This document shows positions 46,617 through 56,360 of a stretch of DNA of 64,000 bases, piece after piece. The translations under genes and the position numbers were made by a program. The DNA comes from Mesostigma viride. Taxonomy: Eukaryota; Streptophyta; Mesostigmatophyceae; Mesostigmatales; Mesostigmataceae. The DNA lies in assembly GCA_009746045.1 (NCBI GenBank), contig RPFO01000026.1, positions 3,963,399 through 4,027,398 of the forward strand, read 5' to 3'. The notes under the pieces were generated by a model. The model was not told the DNA's origin, made no database searches, and saw nothing but the letters and a program-made list of their open reading frames with translations. Each line of letters opens with the position of its first letter. The stretch's first letter is position 1.

Positions 46617-46915
46617 GTTCCTCCCGTTAGGCGTTTCCATTGGTCTTATCGTAGTATAGAGCTTTGACATGGCTCTGTATATAGGTTTATAGCTGGGCGT
46701 TTGCTTTGGTTTGAGTGATTTCACTCTGCTGTAAGTAATTATATTTTTAATAGATATGTGACCAATGACATGACCCCAAAGTTATTTGATATAAAAGCAT
46801 CCTTGGTTCCAAGGGTGGGCCAGAAAATGTTATTTGGCTAGATACTCTCATACTTACTAAGATGCCCATACTCAGTCCGTTCTGGCGGTTCCAGTTGACA
46901 CAATTGAAGGGTTAA

Positions 46916-48162
46916 AGGTGAGAAGGAGCGGGGGCGGCCCTGCCTTACCCCGCGCGCGGGGAAGGCGGTGGGCGGCCAGCTCGATCGATCTCACCGTTAA
47001 GGCCCATGCGACCAAGGATTTCTCTCTCAAACGCACGCATAAGCTTCTCGGAATTCTCACCTTCCTCCATGGTGAAGTTCTTGACAATGACGTTGAGGCT
47101 GCGCTTGGCGAGCTCGGCCTCCTCGCGGAGGTCAAGCGTCTGCCGTTGGAGCTGGGCTGCGCGACGGCGGAGGTGGTGGAGGTGGTATGTTGCTTAAGCA
47201 TGTCCGCCCAGGTGGCGATGGGAGGAGCATCGCCGGCCAGGCCAGCCGGGGCTGGCTTGGCGGCAATGTCCTTCATCGCCTGGGCGGTGAGGCCTGCGGT
47301 GTTCTGCAGAACCTCGATAGCGATGGCGTTGTCCTTAAGACGCTGGGCGATGTCGCGGAGCTGGGCGGTGATGGCGTCGGAGGTGGGGGGCCAGGTGGCG
47401 GTGGAGGAGGCGAGGAGGGTGGAAGTGGCGGTGGAGATGGTGGGGAGCTCAGCACTTGAAGTGGCGGTCAGCCAGCGTGCCGCCCATTGCCGCCACATCT
47501 GCAGCTAGGGGCGTCACGTGCTGTGAGATGGTTGCTTGGCTCCACGTGGAGGAGGAAGGTGGATTCGGTCAAGGGGGAGGGGGTCCAGAGGTCCGTGACA
47601 GAGCGCTGAAGGATGGAAAAGAGGGCGGCGAGCTGAAGACGGGGGCGAGACCAGCTGGCCAGGTTCTCAGCATGTTGTCGGATAGTGAACCGGCCGTCAG
47701 GTCCAGTGCGGAGGCGGCAATGGTGTCGAAGGCGCTGGCACAGGTCGAAAATGGAGGCGTATGACCCATAGAACACGAGCTCCAGGATCTTGATGGGTGG
47801 CATGTCGAAAAAGCTGGGTCTGGCATTGTCGAAGGTGGAAAGTAACCCGTCAACGTCAAAGTTGCGCTCAGACCAGCTCGGTTTGGTTGGGCGGCTGCGT
47901 TTTGGCTCTGGCGAGGCTGAGGGCGAGGCAGGAAGCCCGGGAGGGTGCTGGACGACCACCAGTGCGCTACTTGTGTCATCACTGCCCGCCGGACCTGAGG
48001 GCGAATCTGCAGCCGGAGCTGCAGACGTATTTTCATTGCCGAGCGCAGCCGCCAGGCTTCGTTGCGTCGATTAAGCGTTTGCTCATCGTATATTGCGTAA
48101 TAGCTGCGGAAAACTATATCAGCATGTGCGTCGTAGAAAGATGCGTCGATTGTGATATTCAC
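46916..48162 (-). pseudogene. LINE ORF1-like protein copy 1, N-terminal and middle part
   Basis: Read on the minus strand, a Pro/Ser-rich N-terminus (PGLPASPSASPEPKR), a middle domain (FYGSYASIFDLCQRLR), a predicted coiled coil (ITAQLRDIAQRLKDNAIAIE) and LPRARGKAGPPPLLLTF just before the TTAA insertion. At least two frameshifts (about 47480 and about 47180) break it. Paralogue of the copy at 55137-56246. No RT follows it, so the unit may be an ORF1-only LINE derivative. Confidence 0.75.
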
Positions 48163-48170
48163 GGCTAAAT

Positions 48171-48960
48171 TCGGTGCTCAAACGTGAAAGTTATGAGCTC
48201 CGCCGTCAGCCATGGCTACCTCGTGGCTCGTGGCTCGTGGCCTAGGGTCAACTTGTGACCTAGGGTCAAGAAATCGCGGTCATGGTCAGACCCCCCTGTA
48301 TTCAAACCAATGTATCTCTCTAATGATCTTAGCATTTTGTAGGTCTGAGTAGCTCAAAACCTCCTTTGATTTATGGGCTTTCAGGAAAGTATATATACAT
48401 GACCATGAAAAAAAAAATTCCTTAGGTGCTATACGCGTTCTAAAAAAAGCTTACAACGCGATATATCGCGTTCTAATAATTAAAAAAACACGGGTTAAAC
48501 AAGCCTCATTGCTGGATCAGCGTCTGCTCTTGCCCAGTCTACACAAATCCAGAAAAACTCCTTGTTGAGATGAGTAGCTGCCTTTTTTATTGATCAAGTA
48601 TGGCCGGGCAAGTCAATCGGGACAGCCAAGCATTGGCGTCATAAGGTTAGCGCTCATGTGCAATACACATGACGTATTAGCGTCCCCGGTGTGCTTGCAT
48701 TCTCTATGGCATGTCGGTGGGCCACAGTTGTCCTGACCGCTGTAGAGGCGGGTGTATCCGTGATTGTTTGTGTGCATGTCTCTTGAGGGTCCTTCGTGTA
48801 AGTAAGTAAGTACTTGTATACTTGCTGCGTGTCATGTGCAAAGGCATGCCACGGAGTAAGTACTATGCTAATCTCATTATAGAAAAAAAATTACAAAAAA
48901 GTTTTTAAAACAAATATCGTGTGTGCACATCATCCCCCAACCGTTAGTTAAGCACTAGAT
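48171..48960. other. Unrecognised intergenic repeats
   Basis: Contains GTGGCTCGTGGCTCG and GTAAGTAAGTAAGTAC short repeats. Segment near 48800-48870 is similar to 49255-49350. No gene seen. Confidence 0.35.
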
Positions 48961-49330
48961 GGGGATGTAATCCTCATCCGAGCTGTCCTCTACTGTAATG
49001 GCAGACGAGGCGGTAGTGTAGCAGCTATCGGCTCAGGACCAATAACCTCCACCTGCGGACTTCTACCCTGGCTAGCAACGGGCCGCGGGGCCCGTGGGAA
49101 GAAAATAGGAGCATACCCCTCGGGAAGGCGCTTATCGCAGATGGCAGCCCATTTCTCCTTGTCAATCATACGAGCGCGGAGTACGGATAGTCTCAGAAGC
49201 CCTGCATCTTCAAGCAGTTGTGTCACATAGGTCTGCGGGTCGTGCCACGTTCGTGTAAGTAAGTACTTGCGTGTCATGCGCATGGATGCGGGCATGCCAT
49301 GGAGTACTATCAAGGAGACAACCGGCGCAT
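48961..49330 (-). pseudogene. LINE ORF2 C-terminal remnant
   Basis: Minus frame 48990-49313 encodes TWHDPQTYVTQLLEDAGLLR, then MIDKEKWAAICDKRLPEGY. This matches the end region of the other ORF2 copies (MMDKAKWAQV at about 40190). Only the extreme C-terminus remains. Confidence 0.6.
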
Positions 49331-49401
49331 GTCATGGAGTACTATGGTTCTCATTAGAAAATAATTACACGAAAGTTACATTTACATCATCTGCATCATT
49401 A

Positions 49402-49582
49402 AAATTAAAAATTAAATTATAACATGACTCCGTCGGGAGATCATGTAGCACGTATTCCCTTGCTTGCATGATGGATGGGGATGGGCGAAGCCGTAAAACC
49501 TAACTAAGCTATCTCTAATGAGCTAATCTATAAAATCCTAGCTACTCTACTCAGCAAAGCGCCCCGTTTCCTCAGGACTTGG
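49402..49582 (-). repeat. LINE 3' UTR remnant with AAATT-type tail
   Basis: AAATTATAACATGACTCCGT and GGGAGATCATGTAGCAC match the 3' end at 52206-52260. The tail reads AAAATTAAAAATTAAATT. Confidence 0.7.
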
Positions 49583-49668
49583 GGGGATTAATTAATTAAT
49601 AGACACGTGACTGCGTCACGTGAGCATAAGTCCTCAGTGGGAGGGGAACATGGGATGGAATGGATTAA
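49583..49668 (-). repeat. Short retroposon 3' end, second copy
   Basis: Nearly identical to 38680-38769, with the same CACGTGAC hairpin and TTAA tail. Confidence 0.8.
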
Positions 49669-49865
49669 TGCATTAAAATCATAGCTCCATGGGGAGCACA
49701 TGTAACACATAGCCCTGAGAAAGGGGCATCTATAGGTTTGTAATACAATCAGCTGGCGACAACCTGCAGGTGTAGGATGTACAACTATCACCGGCTCTGG
49801 GTGCACAAGGTGCACCTGCACCGCCATGATGGTTCATGCCTCAGTAAACAAGCACAAGCACACAA
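49669..49865 (-). repeat. ORF1-family 3' UTR remnant
   Basis: Inverted relative of 41925-42119: shares ATAGCTCC(A/C)...GGGGAGC, AACCTGCAGGTGTAGGATG and GGTGCACCTGCA. Confidence 0.75.
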
Positions 49866-49915
49866 GTACTCCTACACACACAGATCTCGAATGATTTAAA
49901 TTAAATTAAATTAAA

Positions 49916-52205
49916 TTAAGGGGACGGGACACCCCCGAATTTTTTGGCGCCAAAAAATTCGCGCCGGAACCGAAGGTCACAAATTTCACGTGCACGGTGC
50001 GCGCACCCCTTGCGGAAGTGGCCATGGCGACTGCGTTCAGGCGAAACTACCACAATAGGGCAAGCGAAATGCAAAAATTTTACTCGAATCTAAAAGACGA
50101 TGAGTTTATGATGTTAGTATGTGGCGGAAATCAGCTGGTTTACAATATCGCTGTTGTTTTTTTATGCCATCGGCATGGGGGGTAATCTGAATTTTTTGGT
50201 CGCGCGGAATGAAATAGAATTCATGATAGCGGCAGTAAAATCGCGGTTTTGGGGGTTGTTCTGACCGTGAAGCAGGCATTAATACCGGTAGCATCGAGTT
50301 CTAAACCCAGCTGGTGGTTTTTGCCAGATTTTCGGCCATTATCGGTAAGTAATTGTTCAGACCTGCGCAGTGCGTGTCTGACCTGTCCATGGAAGAACGG
50401 CTGTTGTTGCGCGCCTGGGCGAGGGATTTACGAGGGCAAGGTACAGATTTGTCGCGAATGTTATCTGCTATCAGTGCTTTCTTCTATGAGCTCATCGTTC
50501 GAAGTTTTTTGCGTTCTTTTTGGGCAGTTTCCGCCAGCTAGCTCGCCGTCGCTTGCCGTTGTGTTGTCGAATACTGGCAGCTTTAGATTGTTTTCGTTGA
50601 TGTCGTGATCAGGGCCGCTTAAGTCGCAGCCTATAGCTCGTCGGGAAGGTATAAGGCATTTCATAAAACGTGTTGTGGCAAGGATGTTGTGCGTATGGAC
50701 GCTTCTTGTTGTGTGAGAGTGACGCACCCTCTCTTCGCAGGCCGCAGCGGCATCACAGCACTCATGCGCTGAAGGGCCGCCAATTGTTTATTTGCATTTT
50801 ATCGTGCAGGGATGGAAGTGTTATAGTGATGATGATGTTGGAGATATTGCATTTGTGTGACTGCATGTAGATAGCAGGCACCATTGGTTGTTTGAGCTTT
50901 CCTTTGTTATGATGATGTGATAAGACTACAATGTGCTGAGCCAACCATGGTTGACATGCATGACTGCATGCAAGCTATATATACCATGTTCCTACTTGGT
51001 TCCTTGCCCTCCATAGTCCCAGTTTGTCATCCATGCTGGGGAGGACAGTTTAGGAGGTGTTGTTGTGTTGATTAGCTTGGTAGGCATCAACCTTACACTC
51101 TAACCTGGGAGAAACATAGGAAATGCTGCTTAGGCATGTTAGGGCTACCATCGTCAAGGCTATGCACATATTTACAAGGCTGGCCATGCTCGAGGGACGA
51201 TGAAGACGTATGAGGTGCGTGGCCACCCCTTTGTACTTCATAACATATTCAGCATGGATTTGGTGCATGTTGGATGGCATATGAAGTGGCATTGTGGTGT
51301 TACTAACTTACTGAGTGGTTCTTAGCGCCTTGTCAGGTGGTCATATAGGAAACCCATCAACTTGAGTAGTTCTTGTCACAATGACCCCCCACATTGAGCA
51401 TGCGTTGCCGTCAGCGTGCAAGAGTTAATTATGTGTGCTTTGGTCAGTTTGCAGATGTCTTTGATGAAGAAGGAGGTGCTAGTGTGGCTAAATGGTTACT
51501 CTAATTTCCTTGTAGCGTCTACATGGGTGGCCGTCTTGGAATGGTTGTAACTTGGGCAGTTCTTGTCAGAATGTCGTCAAACCTTGAACATAGGAGGTAC
51601 CATATGTGCAGAGGATGGTAGTGTGTGGTTTGGCCAGTTTTCACGTGGCTTGGATGAATAAAGGGGTGTTAGTGTGGTTAAATACTGGCTAAAACCTCCC
51701 TTAGCTTCGTCATTGGTGACAACCTAAGAACGTTAATAACTGGAGCTGTGGTGGTCAGAATGACCTGAAATTTTGGGGCTGCATGTCCCCCCTCTCTAGT
51801 ATTTGGGAATATATGGTATGGCAACATTTGAAGTGTTTATGATTTGATTTATTTTTTTTTCATTAAAAAAGGACCCTTTTTGCGGGAAAATTAATAACTG
51901 GTGCATCCATGCTTATGTATTGGTCCCAATTAGGCAGACTTTCTCAAAAGTGGGGGAACTATGCGGGAATATGTGATTTGGTCCCAATATGTTTGCCCAT
52001 TGTCCTAGGAAAAATGTGACTAAAATAGCGTCTTTTTCTATTTTTAGCGCGTAACCGGTGTATGGTGGGGGCTAGTACCACCCCCAAGTGGCTGGAAAAT
52101 TTTTTTAAAATCATATTTATGGTCCCCAATCATCATTGGATTTTTAGCACATGCATAGGTATGGTTTCCAGAAAAGTGCCCTTTAGGGGTGTCCCCTCCC
52201 CTTAA
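49916..52205. mobile_element. TTAA-type DNA element D (2.3 kb) inside a LINE tail
   Basis: Ends TTAAGGGGACGGGACACCCC (49916) and, inverted, TTAAGGGGAGGGGACACCCC (52205), 19 of 20 alike. TTAA flanks both ends. A perfect 24-bp palindrome GAATTTTTTGGCGCC... at 49937-49960 is sub-terminal. Outer flanks join into one continuous minus-strand LINE tail (TTTAA)n. Interior has only short frames and a roughly 190-bp diverged tandem repeat at about 51355-51760. No transposase seen. Confidence 0.8.
49980..51350. other. Interior of element D; possible exon relics
   Basis: A 62-codon plus frame (49997-50185) and a plus frame at about 50353-50541 with MEERLLLRAWARDLRGQG look locally coding-like, with AAG|GTA and CAG|G splice-like boundaries nearby. 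No family recognised. Confidence 0.3.
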
Positions 52206-52690
52206 ATTATAACATGCCTCCGTTCAGTCATGTTGGGAGATCATGTAGCACATATTCCTTTATGGGTGGTGGAGTGGAGAGAGCCGCGTAATAATCGGAC
52301 TATCCTAACGCTACTAATCTATCTAGTCTAGAAAAATCCGAACTACCCTACTCATGCATCAAAACACCTCCTCCGCTTGGGGGGAGGTGGCTTGCCCACA
52401 GGGTCGGGCGTGTGAGCCTTGACGATCTTCTGCCACCGCGTCTTGTTCTGCATGGCAGTCCAATATAAAGAAGGGAGAGAGAGTGGATGCGGTATTGAAA
52501 CTGGGCTGGGACCATGCAGTAGGTCATCCAGCAACATCTGGACGTAGTTCGTGACATGTTTCCCTACCCTTTTGGGAATGCCCTTGGGGCCAGGCCAGGT
52601 CAGAATGTGCCGCACTGGCTGGCCAAGCCGCTGGGGGCCTGCCAGACCAAGGGCGGGGTCCACCTGGCTGGTGCGAGCAAGTAAACAGTG
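52206..52690 (-). pseudogene. LINE ORF2 C-terminal remnant, host of element D
   Basis: Minus frame 52352-52663 encodes ALGLAGPQRLGQPVRHILTW, YVQMLLDDLL and KTRWQKIVKAHTPDPVGKP with a basic end. The 3' UTR has the hairpin with ACGGAG and a TTTAA tail interrupted by element D; its tail resumes at 49915. Close relative of 37711-38143. Confidence 0.8.
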
Positions 52691-52770
52691 TTACCGGTGA
52701 GTAGAAGCTTCCCATTGTCAGGATGTGCCACCAGGTGTGCTGGCCATCACCTGGCAAGCTATAGCAGCTT

Positions 52771-53210
52771 GAATTGAATTGAATTGAATTGGAACATAAC
52801 TCCGTTGGGAGTATATGTAGCACATAGCCCAGAGAAGGGGCATATGGCCTATCATACATTCTAAGCTACTTCCTGCAAGGGTGGGAATGTAAACAACACT
52901 TGCTCTAGGTGCACTAAGGCACCTGCACCCTCATGATCTTCACACTATGCCCAGCTAAGGGGGAGTATGTCATGTGGGGGAAGATCATCATGGCTATACA
53001 AGAGCTAGGGCATGGCTTCTCGACAGAGAGCATCTCTCTGCACTGCGTAGCATGGCTAAATTCTTAGTGCAACATCCATGGGGGTCCCGTTATAGGCAGG
53101 GCTTGGCTAAATTCTGTAGACAACATCCATGGGGGCCATTATGGGCGCACATGCGCGTGGGCCACATGCTAGGCTAAGCCTGACTAATCTACACTACTGG
53201 TATGGATTCC
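52771..53210 (-). repeat. 3' UTR of ORF1 copy 2 with (AATTC)n tail
   Basis: Minus-strand hairpin CTCCCAACGGAG, then TTATGTTCC and four AATTC units (52771-52790). Downstream of the ORF1 stop with no RT between. Aligns with 39658-39898 and 43464-43741. Confidence 0.8.
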
Positions 53211-53409
53211 CTAGTCTGAGGTGGCAGGAGGGGGCTGCCAGGGCTTGTGGTCAACGTGGATGACCGCCCCCCTCCAGTATACCGGCTTCCCCCCTGCGCT
53301 GTGCCGGAGCTGAAGGTAGGCCGGCCATAGCTCGCGTCGCCGCTGTTGCTGGGCCAGGGTCAAGTCGTCGTCCAGCGTGAAGCGAGTCCTCGAGAGCTTC
53401 TTGCGGCAT
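53211..53409 (-). pseudogene. LINE ORF1-like protein copy 2, C-terminal part
   Basis: Encodes CRKKLSRTRFTLDDDLTLAQ, QQRRRELWPAYLQLR and a Pro-rich end with a TAG stop. Separated from the rest by a TTAA element. Unlike copy 1, rejoining at one TTAA leaves a 1-base shift relative to copy 1. Confidence 0.8.
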
Positions 53410-53659
53410 TTAACTCGTCGTCTGTCCCTGGTCCTCTACGGAGGACTGAGTTGAACTCAGTCCTCTCTAGAGGACCGAGTTTTTGGGTTTCGTAGAAAAT
53501 TCGCCCCGGTCAGAATGTTTGACAAAAAAATTCTCTCAAAATTTATTCAAATACTACGTGAAAAGATCTTTCTTGGACATATTTTTGGGATTTTTTTGGA
53601 TTTGGTATGCGCGGCTAACTGTACGGTCAAAGTACAGGTGGTAAGGGTACTTTTCCACG

Positions 53660-54440
53660 TGAAACGCGAGTTCCGGAAATGCACGACCTAGCCATGGCGG
53701 CTCGCGCCCATGCATGCAGTTTACGTTTTCGGACGAGTGAGCTGTCCAAACTCAGGAAATAGATTTAACATGCCCTAAAGATGATATAAATCAATTTTTA
53801 GCTCGCGGGGATGCGATTTACCCGGTGTCGGCACTGTTCTTGCTGGAAAAAACTGCGATAAGGCAGGTCGACGGAATCGATGACTGCGCTTGCTTTCCGG
53901 CGCAATTTCAATGGCTGATAGGTTTCTTTCTACATTTTAACATGCATTGTATTAGAATAAATTGAGTGACAGTAAAGATTTTATGATTTCGACCATTCTG
54001 TCACGTCATGGTCTATGTGCCGCAAAGTGCCACTTTTGCGGGCACCGCCTGGGCCAAGGTAACGCCAGCCGTGCCAGGTAAAGCCGGATAATCGTTGCCT
54101 CTTCGTTTCTTGATGTTCTTACATGAGTTTAAGCTTGCGAGGCGTTGTCAGGTTCAAGTCTTGATGCTCTTTCTTGACCGTTGCCTGCCCCTCTCTAAAA
54201 CCCCCTTTTCAGATGATGTTAGCAGGCATTTGCCTTAACCCAGTGTAGTTGTGCAGGGTTTTAGGAGCTGTGCAGGTTTAAACACCTTCATAGATGTTAG
54301 TTATTCTTTTGCTACGTTCATACTGCATGATTGTGTGGCCACGGGCTGCGTCAAGGGTGCATTCAAGCTTTTACGGGTGAGTGAAAAGTCTTGGTGACAA
54401 ACCACTGCCATCATGTGCCAGCAACTATGTTGGCCACATC
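53660..54440 (+). pseudogene. Cargo segment shared with the TA-type element
   Basis: Counterpart of 29727-30520, including GGAAATGCACGACCTAGCC, AGCTCGCGGGGATGCGATTT, CGCAAAGTGCCACTTTTGCG and GGGCCAAGGTAACG. Frames contain stops. Two transposons of different superfamilies carry related cargo, so the segment was captured or is itself mobile. Confidence 0.5.
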
Positions 54441-55075
54441 ATGGCAAGGCAAAACAGTTATAGCCATATCTATTGTTGTTAGAAACAATGGAAATATGCT
54501 TAACCTACCCATTATATTGGTGGTTGACACTTATAACATAACCCTTTGTTGGTAGGTATCCAAGCCCATTCCCTACATGCATGCATAGGCTCTCACTACA
54601 TGATAAGGTATGATATACCTGAAGTATGATGATGCAAGTGTGTTGTCCTGTAATGCTTGAAGGGAAATGAGTTGATTGGGATGGTTGGTGGCCACGGTGA
54701 TGTGTAGTATGACCGCACTTACATGCTAGCAAGTTAGCAAAAGCCCCATTCCTCTCCTGAGGACTGAGAGTTTTTCAATTGTTTCAGGCAGTTGCAGTGG
54801 CCAAATCGAGCCCAGTTTTTTGCCACGTTTCAAGAACTATATTGTTTACATGCCTATATTTTTTCTTCATGCCCCAGGATTTGATTGAATTTTTCCCACT
54901 CGTTCTTATCCCGAAAAATGCAAATTCGCGAGGGGTGCCCAACGTCCGTGTAATTTTCAGGTGTTCGGGTCAAGTTTTCACATATGCAGTATTTTTGCCA
55001 ACAAAATGACATCTAGTACACCCCATATCCACATCAAAACATTTGGGATGGACCCCCCACCTAGTCCCTACAAGC
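54441..55075. other. Interior of element B; no gene recognised
   Basis: Only short frames. TTTCAGG and AGGTG splice-like signals occur near 54783 and 54960 but no exon is supported. Confidence 0.3.
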
Positions 55076-55136
55076 GGTTGAAAATTGTCAACTCAGTCCT
55101 CCTGTGAGGACTGAGTTGGGACAGACGACGAGTTAA

Positions 55137-56246
55137 GGAACGACAGCTTGTCCGCCATGTACTTAAAGGTGAGGAGCACGGGTGCCGGGCCAGCCTTCCC
55201 CCGCGCGCGGGGGAGGCGGACAGCCGACATGTCCAGCTCACCAGTGAGTAGCATGGGGGCAAGAATGTCGCGCTTAAATGCCTCAAGAAGGGTCGTGGAG
55301 GTCTCACCTGCCGGCTGGTCGAAGTGCTTGACGATGACATTGTGGCTGCGCCGGGCGATGTCGGTTTCCTCGCGAAGGTCGAGGGCTTGTTGCTTGAGTT
55401 GTGCCGAGATGGTGGAGGTGGTGGAGGTGGTGTGCTGCTTAAGCAAGTCCGCCCAGGTGGAGGGAGCATCGCCGGCCGGGCCAGCAGACGCCGGCTGGGC
55501 GGCGATGTCCTTCACCGCCTGGGCGGTGAGGCCGGCGGTGTCATGCAAGCTCTCAAGGGCGTTGGCGGTGGCTTGAAGGCGTTGGTCGAGGTCGAGGAGC
55601 TGGGCTTTGATGTCGGCAGTGGAGGCGGAAATGGCAGTGGAGGTGGAGGCGGCAGCGGCGGAAATGTGAGGAAGTTCAGCAGCCAGCGTGCCACCCATTG
55701 CTGCGACGTCAGCAGCAAGGGGGTCACGTGCTGCTGAAAGGCTTCCGTGAGGATGGAACGGAGGGTGGGGGCGGAGATGGATGGAGCCCAGATCTCGTCG
55801 TCAGAGCGCTCGAGAAGGGAGTTGAGGATGGTGTGCTGGAGCTGGGGGCGGGGGCAGCCAAGCAGGGCGCTGTGGTGTTGCCAGCGGCTGCCGTTGTTGC
55901 CGATGAGGCGACCTTGGTCGTGGAGATGGAGGCACAGGTCGTAAAGCGAGGCGTAGTCCCCGAAGAAGATGCAGTGCATAGCATCGTAAGGAGACATGTT
56001 GTTCCAGTCGTGATCGTCGACCTTGAAAGGGTGGGGCCGAAAGCGCGGTTCCGAGGGGCGGGACCATCCTGTTTTGTCGGCTGGGCGGGTGCGTTTCGGG
56101 TCAGGCGATGCCGATGGCGAGGCATTGAGCCCGGGAGGTTGCTGGGCGACCACCAGTGCACGACTAGTGTCACCGCTGCCTGCCGGACCTGATGGCGAAG
56201 CGGCAGCCGCAGCTGCCGCATTTTCATGGGCGAGCGCATCCGCCAA
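55137..56246 (-). pseudogene. LINE ORF1-like protein copy 2, N-terminal and middle part
   Basis: Minus strand. Ala/Pro-rich N-terminus (AQQPPGLNASPSASPDPKRT), a middle domain (CIFFGDYASLYDLCLHLHDQG) in frame 55512-56246. After a frameshift near 55720, frame 55137-55698 encodes a coiled coil (IKAQLLDLDQRLQATANALE), LKQQALDLREETDIARRSHN and VRLPRARGKAGPAPVLLTFK just before TTAA element B. The order (disordered N-terminus, coiled coil, basic C-terminal domain) fits LINE ORF1 proteins that coat the RNA. The frame opens at TTG, not ATG, so the true start may be lost. Confidence 0.8.
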
Positions 56247-56360
56247 ACTGCGAGGGGATTCATAAGTGTTTGCTCAATTTCATAAATTTTACTCAATTTT
56301 TCCACATGTGATTAAATCCTTATATTTGTCAATAAAGCAGGGGTCATCCAGCCTTCAGAC

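Larger units (their letters stand above)
43998..46915. mobile_element. TTAA-type DNA element A (2.9 kb) inside LINE ORF1
   Basis: Ends TTAACCCTTAATTTGTA (43998) and, inverted, TTAACCCTTCAATTGTG (46915), 14 of 17 bases alike. TTAA is duplicated at the ORF1 site. Left sub-terminal inverted repeat: arms 44014-44035 and 44047-44068 starting ACT(G/C)AGTCCGTT. The right end carries ACTCAGTCCGTTCTGGCGG. TTAA duplications and CCCT ends fit piggyBac; Kolobok is the alternative. No transposase was found, so non-autonomous. Confidence 0.85.
53410..55136. mobile_element. TTAA-type DNA element B (1.7 kb) inside LINE ORF1 copy 2
   Basis: Perfect 19-bp inverted ends TTAACTCGTCGTCTGTCCC (53410-53428 and 55118-55136). 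Left sub-terminal inverted repeat: arms 53430-53452 and 53454-53476, each itself a hairpin (GTCCTC-TACG-GAGGAC and GTCCTCT-CT-AGAGGAC). Right palindrome CAACTCAGTCCTC-CTGT-GAGGACTGAGTTG at 55089-55118. No transposase recognised. Confidence 0.87.

Noticed and set aside
47187..47459. Gly/Val-rich plus ORF
   Set aside because: Antisense of the Ser/Pro-rich ORF1 remnant.
53410..55136. Programmed origin or replication hairpin at the GTCCTC palindromes
   Set aside because: The palindromes sit exactly inside TTAA-bounded inverted ends, so a transposon terminus explains them better.
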